Shown here: in pieces, positions 17,077 through 25,860 of the stretch
How the letters are laid out: the number at the start of each line of letters is the position of its first letter
Position numbering within the stretch: position 1 is the first letter of the stretch
NCBI RefSeq assembly: GCF_005862235.1
Contig: NZ_VCEK01000002.1
Location: 434,001 to 498,000 of the forward strand
Source: Saccharomonospora piscinae
Lineage (GTDB): Bacteria; Actinomycetota; Actinomycetes; Mycobacteriales; Pseudonocardiaceae
Length of the DNA stretch: 64,000 nucleotides
Reading direction: 5' to 3'
Made by a program: the position numbers and the translations under genes
Notes under the pieces: model-generated
What the model saw: only the letters and a program-made list of their open reading frames with translations
What the model was told of the DNA's origin: nothing
Databases searched by the model: none

Positions 17077-17994
17077 TCAGGTTCTGCCGTTGGCGGCGAG
17101 CACGGCGGCGTTGCGCAGGGCCAGCACGCCCCGCCACTCCAGCTCGGCGGCGGGACCCGGCGGCTCCCAGGTCAGCGGCCACCCGCCGTCGGGCTGCTGG
17201 GCGGCCACCAGCGCATCGAGGTGCGCTTCGACGGCCGCCGCGGGAAACAGCGCCCGGGCCGGGTCGTCGGGGCGCGGCGCGATCTCCAACGGCGTGACGC
17301 CGTACTCCCGGGACGGGTACAGCGCGAAGTACGGCATGCGCTCCCACTGCCGCGCCACCGCCTCGGTGTGCCGCCGCGCCCAGGCGCGGTCCGGCGCACC
17401 GGCGAGGTAGGTGAGGACGTTGAGTGCCGAATGACCGTCGAGCGCGGGCAGCGATTCGATCCGGTCGCGGCAGAACGCGTCCGCGGCGGTCAGCCATCCG
17501 GCCGACACCCCCGCACGGCGCAGGCGGGTGACGAGGTTGGCCGTGGGGTTGAGCCCCGGCGCGAAGCGACCGTCACCCCAGTGCGCCGCACGCGGGTGTT
17601 CGGCCACCGAGGGCAGCACGATGGGCACGCCGCCCTCCTCACCGGTGACGCTCGTCAGGTAGTGGACGAGGCTGTCCGCGAACGACCGGCAGGCCGCGCG
17701 TACCTCGTCGAGGCGCCCGGTGGGCGAGTCCAGCACCTGAACCACCACGTCGAGGGCGAAGTCGACGGCCAGCGGCTGACTCGTGGGGGTACGGGCGTCG
17801 GGTTCGAGTGCGTGACCGAGCCCGCCGTCGGCGTTGCGGTGTCCGCGCAGGATGTCCAGCACCGCGAGGGCCGCGTCGGCACGGGCTTCGTCGGTGAGCA
17901 CGACCTCGGCGAGCCGCCGCTCCAGCGGGCGCGCGTGGGTCAGCAGAAACGTCTGGGCGCGGGCGACCGGGGAGTCCGGCGATTCGGAGACCAT
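17077..17994 (-). CDS. Prenyltransferase/squalene-oxidase-fold repeat protein, function unknown
   Basis: This 305-residue soluble protein has alpha/alpha-toroid repeat signatures: RNADGGLGHALEPD (about 58-71) and QQPDGGWPLTWEPPG near the C-terminus, both of the QxxDGGW type. Such repeats occur in terpene cyclases and prenyltransferases, but the acidic DxDD cyclase motif is not seen, so catalysis is uncertain. The ATG at 17994 is chosen; the frame stays open 234 bases upstream through a strong inverted repeat and is unlikely to be coding there. A CACAGT box lies 6 bases upstream, a weak leaderless candidate. Confidence 0.75.
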   Translation of the reverse strand: MVSESPDSPVARAQTFLLTHARPLERRLAEVVLTDEARADAALAVLDILRGHRNADGGLGHALEPDARTPTSQPLAVDFALDVVVQVLDSPTGRLDEVRAACRSFADSLVHYLTSVTGEEGGVPIVLPSVAEHPRAAHWGDGRFAPGLNPTANLVTRLRRAGVSAGWLTAADAFCRDRIESLPALDGHSALNVLTYLAGAPDRAWARRHTEAVARQWERMPYFALYPSREYGVTPLEIAPRPDDPARALFPAAAVEAHLDALVAAQQPDGGWPLTWEPPGPAAELEWRGVLALRNAAVLAANGRT

Positions 17995-18125
17995 GCGGCC
18001 ACTGTGCCAGCGGCGCCTCACACCGGCCGCAGGGAGAGCTGGTCCGAACCGGCCCAGAGGTGTGATCCACGCTACATACACGTTTAGGTGTAACGCGAAC
18101 GGCGTGGCACCCGATAAGCCGAATG

Positions 18126-18170
18126 ACCCCGTGATGCTGGCGGACCCCCGACCTGGCAGCATCACGGGGT
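18126..18170. repeat. Perfect 14-bp inverted repeat in a divergent promoter region
   Basis: ACCCCGTGATGCTG (18126-18139) is exactly complementary to 18157-18170 around a 17-base loop. It lies between two divergently transcribed genes, where a terminator is not expected. It is followed only by a short pyrimidine run. Its function is unknown. Confidence 0.8.
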
Positions 18171-18216
18171 TTCCACTTTCTCCGCCGCCACCGGCGAGGT
18201 GTCCTGCCTCGCTCGA

Positions 18217-18222
18217 TAAGGT
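18217..18222 (+). promoter_or_regulatory. -10 box close to the Septum_form gene start
   Basis: TAAGGT ends 8 bases before the ATG at 18231 and no ribosome binding site is visible, so the mRNA is probably leaderless or nearly so. Confidence 0.45.
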
Positions 18223-18230
18223 CTGCACCG

Positions 18231-19145
18231 ATGTCGAGACACGGGTTAGCGCTCACCGGGGCCGTACTGCTGGCCGCAGTCTCCGTGACGTCCTGCGTCA
18301 CCCAGGTCGACGGGACGGCAGCGCCACCGGCGACGACACAGCCCGCCGCGGAGCCGGGCGGTTCGGACGAGCGTCAGCCATCGCGGCCGGACTCGTCCGA
18401 CGACGCCGAGCACAACGAGGACAGCGAGGGCAGCGGCTCGATCGCCGATCCGGGCGAGTGCGTCCGCGGCGGCGATCCCGAACCGGTGGACTGCGAGCAG
18501 CCGCACACGGTCGAGGTCACGGCGGCGGGCACCTTCGGTGGTGCCATGGCCGACGAGCCGCTCGACCGGGACGAGGTCTTCGAGGCGGTGTTCCCGTCCT
18601 GTCGCGACGAGGCCGCCGACTACCTCGGCAGCGACCAGTTCGATCTCACCACGCTCTCCGCCTGGCTGTTGTGGGCGGGAGAGGACGCCTGGGAACGCGG
18701 GGAGCGCTGGTACCGCTGCGGCGTCGCCGAACTCGACGACGAGAACCAGGCCACGGAGCGCAGCGGCTCGATCCGCAACACCCTGCGCGGCGACGGGGTC
18801 CACACCTATCGGCTCTGCTCGCTGACGCGCCCGTCGCAGGAACCTCCCGCTCCCACGCCCTGCGACCGGCCGCACCGCGGCGAGGCGGTGTCGCTCGTGC
18901 CGATGGGCGAGCACTCCGACCCGCTGCCCACCGAGGACGAGTTCGCCGCCGCGGCCCGCGAGACCTGCGACAAAGCCGTGATCGAGTACCTGGGAGCGCA
19001 GCGCGACGACGTGTCCGTGGCGTGGCGGTGGCCCGACGAGGTCGCGTGGCAACGCGGCTTCAACAACTTCACCTGCTACCTGGAGACCGAGTCACCGGTC
19101 AGCGATTCGCTGCGCGGGGTCCGGACCAGCCCCCTGCCCAACTGA
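18231..19145 (+). CDS. Septum formation-family (Septum_form) lipoprotein
   Basis: This 304-residue exported lipoprotein has signal LTGAVLLAAVSVTSC with lipobox VTSC. After a Pro/Ser/acidic linker come two related Cys-containing modules: GECVRGGDPEPVDCEQPHTVEV (first 20: GECVRGGDPEPVDCEQPHTV; about 76-97) and a second with PCDRPHRGEAVSLVP (about 207-222). The pattern GxCV-x-C-xx-PH-xEV defines the Septum_form domain, originally linked to mycobacterial septation genes, but direct function is not established. Six or more Cys suggest disulfides. Single-gene unit with Nramp downstream. Confidence 0.82.
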   Translation: MSRHGLALTGAVLLAAVSVTSCVTQVDGTAAPPATTQPAAEPGGSDERQPSRPDSSDDAEHNEDSEGSGSIADPGECVRGGDPEPVDCEQPHTVEVTAAGTFGGAMADEPLDRDEVFEAVFPSCRDEAADYLGSDQFDLTTLSAWLLWAGEDAWERGERWYRCGVAELDDENQATERSGSIRNTLRGDGVHTYRLCSLTRPSQEPPAPTPCDRPHRGEAVSLVPMGEHSDPLPTEDEFAAAARETCDKAVIEYLGAQRDDVSVAWRWPDEVAWQRGFNNFTCYLETESPVSDSLRGVRTSPLPN

Positions 19146-19194
19146 GCCAACGCGAGATCATCTCCACCCCCTTTTCACCGGGCCACGCCCGGTC

Positions 19195-19200
19195 TAGCGT
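19195..19200 (+). promoter_or_regulatory. -10 box and upstream dyad of the Nramp-like gene
   Basis: TAGCGT ends 6 bases before the ATG at 19207 (leaderless). A perfect CCGGGC-CAC-GCCCGG dyad at 19178-19192 sits immediately upstream, where it could bind a regulator. Confidence 0.5.
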
Positions 19201-19206
19201 GCTCGC

Positions 19207-20538
19207 ATGCCGAAGGACACGCGCCACGAGGACGTGGCCGAGAACGTTCCCTCCGACTGGCGGGCACGGCTGCGCCAGATCGGCCCCGGCATCATGGCCG
19301 CGGCGACCGGAGTCGGGGCGGGCGACCTTGTCGCCACGATGGTGGCGGGCTCCCGTTACGGCTACGCGCTGCTGTGGGCGGTGCTGCTCGGTACCGTCTT
19401 CAAGCTCGCGCTCGGCGAGGCCGTCGGCCGCTGGCACCTGACGTCGGGGCAGACGCTGCTGTCCGGCTGGCGAACCCTCGGGCGATGGGTGCTGGTGTAC
19501 TTCGGCGCGTATGCCCTCATCTGGGGTTTCGTCTACGGCGCCACGGCGATGTCGGCGTCGGGGTTACCGCTGAACGCGCTGATGCCCTGGCTTTCCGTGC
19601 GGTACTGGGCCATCCTGTGCGGCCTGCTCGGATTCGCGCTGGTGTGGTTCGGACGCTACGCCGTCATCGAGAAGATCATGACGGTGCTCGTGGGCGTCAT
19701 GTTCGTCACCGTGGTGGGCACGGCGGTGCTGGTCGCGCCGAACCTGCTGGACGCGGGCAGCGGCCTTGTCCCGAGCCTGCCCGACGGCTCACTGGTCTAC
19801 GCCCTCGGCCTCATCGGCGGCGTCGGCGGCACGATCACCATGGCCGCCTACGGCTACTGGACCCTCGCCAAGGGCTGGAACTCGCCACGGTGGTTGCCGA
19901 TGATGCGGCTCGACAACGCCGTCGGCTACGTTACGACCGGCATCTTCGTGATCGCCATGCTGGTCGTCGGGTCGGAGCTGCTGCTGCACCAGGAGATCGT
20001 GTCGGGCGACGAGGGTCTGCTGCTGCTCGGCGACCGCCTCGCGCAGGACTACGGCCACTGGGCGCGCATTCCGTTCCTGGTCGGGTTCTTCGCCGTCTCG
20101 TTCACCTCGCTGATCGGCGTGTGGAACGGCGTGAGCCTGCTGTTCGCCGACTGGTGGCGCACGTGGCGGCTGCCCGCGTACCGCGCGAGCGGTGTGGGCG
20201 CCCACGGCGCGGACGTCGCCGAGCCGACGCTGGACCGGGCCGACTACGAACGCAACGCGGGTGTGGGTAGCCCCGTCTTCCGTGGCTACCTGGTGTGGCT
20301 GACGTTCCCGCCGATGGCGCTGCTCTTCTTGGACCGGCCCTTCCAGCTCACCGTGACCTACGGCGTGCTGGGCGCGTTGTTCATGCCGTTCCTCGCGGGC
20401 ACGTTGCTGGTGTTGCTCAACTCCCGCCGGGTGTCGGCTCAGGGCCGCTCCCGTTGGGTGTCGAACACCCTGCTGACGGTGTGCCTCGCGCTGTTCGCCT
20501 ACCTGGCTGTGGACCAGATCGTGGGCCTGTTCACCTGA
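19207..20538 (+). CDS. Nramp-superfamily transporter, atypical metal site
   Basis: This 443-residue membrane protein has about 11 helices and the overall Nramp arrangement (TM1 GPGIMAAATGVGAGDL, TM6 GGVGGTITMAAYGYW). In canonical Mn/Fe transporters TM1 carries DPGN and TM6 carries MPHN; here the aligned positions read GAGD and MAAY, so most canonical ligands are missing. The substrate may therefore not be Mn or Fe; a Mg-type or uncharacterised Nramp branch is possible. A conserved SGQTLLSGW and FGRYAVIEKIM support family membership. The stop codon lies within a hairpin shared with the convergent pckG. Confidence 0.8.
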   Translation: MPKDTRHEDVAENVPSDWRARLRQIGPGIMAAATGVGAGDLVATMVAGSRYGYALLWAVLLGTVFKLALGEAVGRWHLTSGQTLLSGWRTLGRWVLVYFGAYALIWGFVYGATAMSASGLPLNALMPWLSVRYWAILCGLLGFALVWFGRYAVIEKIMTVLVGVMFVTVVGTAVLVAPNLLDAGSGLVPSLPDGSLVYALGLIGGVGGTITMAAYGYWTLAKGWNSPRWLPMMRLDNAVGYVTTGIFVIAMLVVGSELLLHQEIVSGDEGLLLLGDRLAQDYGHWARIPFLVGFFAVSFTSLIGVWNGVSLLFADWWRTWRLPAYRASGVGAHGADVAEPTLDRADYERNAGVGSPVFRGYLVWLTFPPMALLFLDRPFQLTVTYGVLGALFMPFLAGTLLVLLNSRRVSAQGRSRWVSNTLLTVCLALFAYLAVDQIVGLFT

Positions 20539-20556
20539 GGATGAACAGACCCACGA
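20519..20556. terminator. Hairpin between Nramp-like gene and pckG
   Basis: 20519-20533 pairs with 20542-20556 with one mismatch (14 pairs, 8-base loop). It overlaps the end of the rightward gene and faces the convergent pckG, fitting a bidirectional terminator. Confidence 0.65.
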
Positions 20557-20561
20557 CCGGC

Positions 20562-22397
20562 TCAGGCCAGGTTGCGCTTGAGGGTCGCCAGTTCGTCGAG
20601 CAGGGCGGGGGGCACCGCGTCCCGGCCGATCTTGTCGAACCACTCCTCGATGAGCGGGATCTCCTGCCGCCACTCGTCGCGGTCGACGCGCAGTGCGGCC
20701 TGGATGTCGGACAGCGGCTCCGACAACCCGTCGAGGTCGAGGTCGTCGGCGTCGGGCACGAAACCGACGGGCGTCTCGGTGGCCGTCGCGTTGCCCTCGA
20801 TCCGCTCGATGATCCACTTCAGCACCCGCGAGTTCTCGCTGAAGCCGGGCCACAGGAACCGCTTGTCGTCACCGCGCCGGAACCAGTTCACGTAGAAGAT
20901 CCGGGGAAGCTTCGAGTCGTCGGCCTGTGTGCCGACGTCCAGCCAGTGCTGGAAGTAGTCGCCCGCGTGATAGCCGAGGAACGGCAGCATCGCCATCGGG
21001 TCGCGGCGCACCTCACCGACCTTGCCCGCGGCGGCGGCCGTCTTCTCCGACGACATCGTCGCGCCCATGAACACGCCGTGCTGCCAGTCGCGCGCCTCGT
21101 TCACCAGCGGCACCGTGGTGGCACGGCGACCACCGAACAGGATCGCCGAGATCGGCACGCCCCGCGGGTCGTCCCACTCCGGCGCGAGGATGGGGCACTG
21201 CGACATCGGCGTGCAGTACCGCGAGTTGGGGTGCGCCGCGGGCTCGCCGGCCGCACCGTCCGCGGGCGTCCAGTCCTGCCGCTTCCACGACGTCAGGTGG
21301 GCGGGCTTGTCCGCCATGCCCTCCCACCACACGTCACCGTCGTCGGTCAGCGCGGTGTTGGTGAACACCGTGTTCCCCTGATCGATGGTGCGCATCGCGT
21401 TCGGGTTGGTGTGGTTGTCGGTGCCCGGCGCCACGCCGAAGAACCCGAACTCGGGATTGGTGGCGTAGAGCCTGCCGTCCTCGCCGAAGCGCATCCACGC
21501 GATGTCGTCGCCGAGCGTCTCGGCACGCCAGCCCGGGATGGTGGGTTGCAGCATCGCCAGGTTGGTCTTGCCGCAGGCGCTGGGGAACGCCGCCGCGACG
21601 TAGTACGCCTTGTTCTCCGGGGAGATCAGCTTGAGGATCAGCATGTGCTCGGCCAGCCAGCCCTCGTCGCGGGCCATCACCGAGGCGATGCGCAGGGAGT
21701 AGCACTTCTTGCCGAGCAGCGAGTTGCCGCCGTATCCGGAGCCGTAGCTCCAGATCGTGCGGCTCTCGGGGAAGTGGCTGATGTACTTGGTGTCGTTGCA
21801 CGGCCAGGCGACGTCGCGCTCACCCGGTTCGAGCGGCCTGCCGACCGAGTGCAGGGCGGGCACGAACTCGCGCTCGGCGCCGTCCTCGGTCACGAACCGG
21901 TCCAGTGCCGCCTGTCCCATGCGCGTCATCACCCGCATCGAGGCGACGACGTAGGCGAAGTCGGTGATCTCGATGCCCAGCTTCGGCTCGTCGGCGCCGA
22001 GCGGCCCCATGCAGAACGGGATCACGTACATGGTGCGGCCCCGCATGCAACCGCGGTACAGCTCGGTCATCGTGGCCCGCATGCTGTCCGGGTCCATCCA
22101 GTTGTTGGTGGGGCCCGCGTCGCGCTCGCGCTCCGAGCAGATGAACGTCCGCTCCTCGACCCGGGCGACATCGCTCGGGTCGGAGGCCGCCCAGTACGAA
22201 TTGGGCCTCGCCCGCAGCGGCACGAACGTGCCCGCCTCGACCAGTTCGGCGTTGATGCGCTCGGCCTCTTCGTCGGAGCCGTCCACCCACACGACCCGCT
22301 CGGGCGTGGTCAGCTCGGCGACTTCCCGCACCCAGGAGAGCACGCCGCTGTGCGTCGTTGGTGCCTTCTCAAGACCGGGGATGGCTACTGCAGTCAT
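20562..22397 (-). CDS. pckG: Phosphoenolpyruvate carboxykinase (GTP)
   Basis: This 611-residue enzyme converts oxaloacetate and GTP to PEP, CO2 and GDP, linking the TCA cycle to gluconeogenesis. The GTP-type kinase-1 loop [13 protein letters not shown] (about 277-289) contains the reactive Cys; other family blocks are [20 protein letters not shown] (20 residues, about 215-235) and the kinase-2 region [13 protein letters not shown]. Length is normal for the family. The ATG has AGGAG 6 bases upstream. It is monocistronic, with convergent Nramp on one side and a terminator on the other. Confidence 0.97.
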   Translation of the reverse strand: MTAVAIPGLEKAPTTHSGVLSWVREVAELTTPERVVWVDGSDEEAERINAELVEAGTFVPLRARPNSYWAASDPSDVARVEERTFICSERERDAGPTNNWMDPDSMRATMTELYRGCMRGRTMYVIPFCMGPLGADEPKLGIEITDFAYVVASMRVMTRMGQAALDRFVTEDGAEREFVPALHSVGRPLEPGERDVAWPCNDTKYISHFPESRTIWSYGSGYGGNSLLGKKCYSLRIASVMARDEGWLAEHMLILKLISPENKAYYVAAAFPSACGKTNLAMLQPTIPGWRAETLGDDIAWMRFGEDGRLYATNPEFGFFGVAPGTDNHTNPNAMRTIDQGNTVFTNTALTDDGDVWWEGMADKPAHLTSWKRQDWTPADGAAGEPAAHPNSRYCTPMSQCPILAPEWDDPRGVPISAILFGGRRATTVPLVNEARDWQHGVFMGATMSSEKTAAAAGKVGEVRRDPMAMLPFLGYHAGDYFQHWLDVGTQADDSKLPRIFYVNWFRRGDDKRFLWPGFSENSRVLKWIIERIEGNATATETPVGFVPDADDLDLDGLSEPLSDIQAALRVDRDEWRQEIPLIEEWFDKIGRDAVPPALLDELATLKRNLA

Positions 22398-22708
22398 CTC
22401 TTACTCCTGTCTTCGACGACAGAAGCCCACATCGGACGCGAGTCCTGATGCGGGCTCCGTTGCCGGCGACCGAATGGCTCAAAGCGCACCGTCGAAGCGG
22501 TGTGCTGGCGTTTGGGATTCCCCGAGAGTAACGGCCTGACACAGCAGCGCAGGGATTTCGCGGAGTCGGCTCTCTCACAAGAACGATAAGGGAATCGATT
22601 CAGAACTCGCTGAATCGGACAAGTGTGAAAGAACTTTCAGCACAGACGACAATGGCCCGGCGCTTCCCCCGCCGGGCCATTTCCGATGTGCGTCGTGCTC
22701 GCCTCGCG
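22398..22708. other. Intergenic region: pckG leader and a terminator
   Basis: 311 bases without a credible gene. The pckG promoter must lie here, but no clear -35/-10 pair is seen. The right part contains the terminator of the neighbouring leftward gene (22651-22681). Confidence 0.6.
22651..22681 (-). terminator. Intrinsic terminator of the calcium-loop protein gene
   Basis: AATGGCCCGGCG (22651-22662) pairs perfectly with 22670-22681 around a 7-base loop, 28 bases after the leftward stop at 22709. Flanking A/T pairs give a short U-run. Confidence 0.85.
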
Positions 22709-23401
22709 TCAGTTCTGACTGATCCACTGGCCGGTGGCCGAGTCGATCCGCGCGACACCCTCCAGTGGCGCCGGGGCGCCCCATGCGCTGTCCTCGCCCG
22801 AGGCACCGTCCGCGCCCGAGGGCGTGACGCTGTCCACCTCGGTCCACTCACCGTCCCCGGTGTGCTCGTAGGTCGTGGCGGCTCCGGTTTCGTCGATCTC
22901 GACAGCCACGTCGGCCTCGCCGTCGCCGTCGGCGTCGGTGAAGGCGAGCGTGGTGCCGTCGTCCGTGGTGACCACGGCCGTGTCGTTGACCCCGTCGTGG
23001 TCGGTGTCCACGGTGGCGGGCCCCACCTCGGTCTCCCCGCCCGGCAGGTCCGCCGTGATCGTGCCCGCGCTGGTCTGCGTCTCGGTGTCGTCGGGGCCGG
23101 TGCCGCCGGACTCCTCACCGACCCAGTCGCCGCTCGCGTCGTCGTACTCGGCGTAGGCCACGGTCTCGCCCTGCGCGTTCATCGCGAGATAGCCGTCGGC
23201 GTCCCCGTCACCGTCCGTGTCGACGAACGCCTGAACGCTGCCGTCCTCGCGCTCGATCAACGCGGTGTCGGCGACGCCGTCCTCGTCCATGTCGAAGTTG
23301 ATCTCAGCCGAGTAGTCCTCACCCTCGACGGTGATCAGCAGATCCTCCGACGTCCCCTCGGGACCGGTGGCCTCGGTCCCGCCACTCTCCTCGACCCACA
23401 C
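22709..23401 (-). CDS. Acidic protein with four calcium-loop-like repeats (DUF6802-like)
   Basis: This 230-residue very acidic protein contains four DxDxDGxxD loops in two pairs: DMDEDGVAD (about 37), DTDGDGDAD (about 61), DTDHDGVND (about 129) and DADGDGEAD (about 153). Each is followed by a short beta-type strand, resembling dockerin or EF-hand Ca-binding loops. The C-terminus ends in a conserved-looking SATGQWISQN. The GTG start has GGAGGGGG about 8 bases upstream. I see no signal peptide, so export, if any, is non-classical. Function unknown; the family name is from recollection. Confidence 0.75.
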   Translation of the reverse strand: MWVEESGGTEATGPEGTSEDLLITVEGEDYSAEINFDMDEDGVADTALIEREDGSVQAFVDTDGDGDADGYLAMNAQGETVAYAEYDDASGDWVGEESGGTGPDDTETQTSAGTITADLPGGETEVGPATVDTDHDGVNDTAVVTTDDGTTLAFTDADGDGEADVAVEIDETGAATTYEHTGDGEWTEVDSVTPSGADGASGEDSAWGAPAPLEGVARIDSATGQWISQN

Positions 23402-23504
23402 TGGCGAATCCCCCTCCGGTCAGGGCATGGCTGTTCCGGTGTTAGGACTCACCGTAGGCATATTCGGTTCCCGAACCAAGGCGCCCATGCCGACGACCTT
23501 CGAC

Positions 23505-25358
23505 TCAGCCCTGCCGGGGGCGGTCCCGCAGCGCTCTGATGCGGTCGAGGAAGCGCTCGGCCTGGCCCTGGCCCTCCTCCACCTCCTTCACCCGCCGCGA
23601 CACCTGGGCGAGCTTGGTGGTGCGCTCCTTCTCACCCATCCTGATCGTGGTGTCGAGTTCCTTGAGCTCCGCCTCGATCGCCTCGATCCGCCTGCTGAGC
23701 GCGTCGTCGAGCGCCAGTGACAACTGCTGCTCCGCCTCGATCAGCTGCTCGGCGACCAACTGGTCGAGTGTCGACCGCGCGTCGGCGATCGACTCGATGA
23801 GCCACTGTTTCGCGTGTTGCTTGTCGGCGGCGTGGCGGCGGGTCCGTGCCATCCACCACCCCGCGCCGAGGCCGATCACGATGGTGGCCGGAAGCACCAC
23901 CGGAGTGAACAGCGCCGCGCTCACGAAGGGCGCGGCCACCAGCTTCGCGGCCCCGGCGCCGCCGGAGACACCCATGAACACGAGCAGCTTGTCCTCGGCG
24001 GTGGGCGGCCTCCGGTCCGGCGGGCGCAGCACCACGGGCGGTCCGCCCGCCCTCGCGAACTGCGAGCGGATCACCGCGAGTTCCTCGTCGGAGAACAGGT
24101 CGGCGAGTACCGAGTCCGTCACCTGGTTGACCCGCTGCGCGAGCAGGCCCGACACCCGCTGCGAGACGGCCTGCAACGCGGCGTCGACCTGGCCCGGAAG
24201 GCCCGCCAGCTCGTCCTTGGCCGCCGCGTCGATGCGCTGCCGGAAGTGGGCCTGCCCCTCCCGCATCTGCCTGCTGACCTCGTGCCCGAGTTCGACCCGC
24301 GCACGCTGCACCTCACCACGCAGGCGCAGCTGCCAGCCCTTCGTGGACGAGCGCCGATCGGTGACCAGCTGGTCCCGCCGTTCCCTGAGCCGTTGCGCCT
24401 CCGACTCACCCGAGCTCAGCGCGCGCTCCCGCGCCGCCAGCGCGGCCCGCTGCTCGCCCAGCGCGCTCGACAACGCGCGGAGCGTGTTGGCCTCGCCCAG
24501 CATCGCCGAGCGCCCCACCAGCAACTCCTGCAGCGCGGCCTGCAACTCGGCCACCCCGGACTTCTCCCGCAGCATCGCGGCGGCCTGCTCGTTCGGCGCC
24601 GTGGCAGCCAGCTCGAACATGCGCGCCGAGACCGGGTGGATGGGGGAGTCCGCGAACCGCGGAGCGTGCTCGGCGAGCAGCGCCCGGTTCGCGTCGAGGA
24701 TCTGCCGCCAGCCCCGGTACTGGTCGGTCTTGGACAGCGCGAACACCACCGTCTCGACCCGGTCGGCCATGGTCGTCAGAAACCGCAGTTCGGGCGCGGT
24801 GAACGGGGCCGAGGCGTCGACCACGAAGAGCAACGCGGTGGCCGTCGCGGCGGCCTCCATCGCCAGCTCACCGTGCGCCGAGTCGAGCCCGCCCACACCG
24901 GGCGTGTCCACGACGCTCAGCCGCTCCAGCAGCGGCACCGGGCCGGCGACCTGCACGTAACGCGGGGGCAGCTGTCCCTCGGGCAGGTCGTGGCGGGCGC
25001 TGGCCCAGCGCTCCAGCTCGGCAGGCTCGAACCCCACCGGAGCGAGCTGCCCCGGATAGCACGCCTGGGCCTGCCACTCTTCCGCGTGCTCGAACACGAC
25101 GTAGGTCGAGGTCGCGACCTCGGCCTCGACCGGGGACAGGCCCGGCGTCGCCAGCAGCGCGTTCACCAGCGAGCTCTTACCCCGGTTCGTCTCGCCCACC
25201 ACGACGACGGAGGGGGTGCCCGTCGTCGCCCCACGTTGCCGCTCGACCCAGGCCGCCGCCGAGGAGTCCAGATCGCGCAGCAGGGCGGACAGCGACTCGC
25301 GTGCCTTGCGCACCTGCGCGGGCAGGCCGGGTTTGCCGATCGAGGGTGCCGTGCTCAC
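23505..25358 (-). CDS. Dynamin-like GTPase B, with membrane hairpin
   Basis: This 617-residue protein has GTPase motifs G1 GETNRGKS (55-62), G3 DTPG (151-154) and G4 SKTD (209-212), followed by long helical stalk segments (about 290-430 and 520-600). A hydrophobic stretch (about 458-502, ending GLGAGWWMARTRR) should form a membrane hairpin. This pattern matches bacterial dynamin-like proteins such as Streptomyces DynB or mycobacterial IniA/IniC partners, which remodel membrane. The GTG at 25358 is chosen since upstream frame extension overlaps the GrpE-like gene. It is the third gene of the GTPase A-GrpE-GTPase B unit, 55 bases after the GrpE-like stop. Confidence 0.88.
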   Translation of the reverse strand: MSTAPSIGKPGLPAQVRKARESLSALLRDLDSSAAAWVERQRGATTGTPSVVVVGETNRGKSSLVNALLATPGLSPVEAEVATSTYVVFEHAEEWQAQACYPGQLAPVGFEPAELERWASARHDLPEGQLPPRYVQVAGPVPLLERLSVVDTPGVGGLDSAHGELAMEAAATATALLFVVDASAPFTAPELRFLTTMADRVETVVFALSKTDQYRGWRQILDANRALLAEHAPRFADSPIHPVSARMFELAATAPNEQAAAMLREKSGVAELQAALQELLVGRSAMLGEANTLRALSSALGEQRAALAARERALSSGESEAQRLRERRDQLVTDRRSSTKGWQLRLRGEVQRARVELGHEVSRQMREGQAHFRQRIDAAAKDELAGLPGQVDAALQAVSQRVSGLLAQRVNQVTDSVLADLFSDEELAVIRSQFARAGGPPVVLRPPDRRPPTAEDKLLVFMGVSGGAGAAKLVAAPFVSAALFTPVVLPATIVIGLGAGWWMARTRRHAADKQHAKQWLIESIADARSTLDQLVAEQLIEAEQQLSLALDDALSRRIEAIEAELKELDTTIRMGEKERTTKLAQVSRRVKEVEEGQGQAERFLDRIRALRDRPRQG

Positions 25359-25413
25359 GGGGCGGAACCCTATCGTGGCGCCGTCCCGCCCCGGGGGCTC
25401 GCGGTGTGCGCGG

Positions 25414-25860
25414 TCAGCGCCGGGTGTAGACGGTGACGATCGGCGCGCGCAGCAACCGCTCGTGATCGACGAAACCGACCACCTCGGTCTCGGCCACCGT
25501 GCCCTCCAGCGTCCCGTCCTCGGTCGGCACGGCACCGCCCGCCTCGTGCAGCGAGGGGTCGAACCGCTGACCGTCCGGCCGCAGGGCGTGCACGCCGATC
25601 CCGGCGAGGCCCTGCTCGATCCGCTCGGCGACGCCTCCGCTGCGGGCGCGGTCCATCGCGTAGAGGCACAGCTGGACGAGCGTGTGTCGGTCTGCGAGCG
25701 CCCGCTCGTGGTCGATCGGCGCTGCGGCTACTCCCACGGGTTCCACGCCGGACTTCGACGCAGCCGCGGGCACGCCGGTTCCCGGTGTCACCGCCTCGTC
25801 GCCGCCGCCGCGAGAGGGCAGGATGCGGCCCGTCGGGGTGTCCTCGTCGAGCACGCTCAC
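25414..25860 (-). CDS. GrpE-like nucleotide exchange factor
   Basis: This 148-residue protein matches the C-terminal half of GrpE: a helix (about 55-82, LVQLCLYAMDRARSGGVAER) and the beta domain with LRPDGQRFDPSLHEAGGAV, GTVAETEVVGF and APIVTVYTR. It lacks the long N-terminal coiled-coil of housekeeping GrpE (about 180-220 residues) and replaces it with a ~50-residue Pro/Gly-rich segment. The GTG has GGGAGG 6 bases upstream and overlaps the GTPase A stop (GTGA), so translation is coupled. No DnaK gene is in the window. A role in recycling an Hsp70 acting on the dynamins is inferred. Confidence 0.82.
   Translation of the reverse strand: MSVLDEDTPTGRILPSRGGGDEAVTPGTGVPAAASKSGVEPVGVAAAPIDHERALADRHTLVQLCLYAMDRARSGGVAERIEQGLAGIGVHALRPDGQRFDPSLHEAGGAVPTEDGTLEGTVAETEVVGFVDHERLLRAPIVTVYTRR

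Noticed and set aside
18126-18170. Intrinsic terminator
   Set aside because: No gene ends here on either strand and there is no convincing T-run; kept as an unexplained inverted repeat.
17995-18228. N-terminal extension of the prenyltransferase-fold protein
   Set aside because: The open extension crosses a perfect inverted repeat and the likely promoter, and has no ribosome site or plausible domain.
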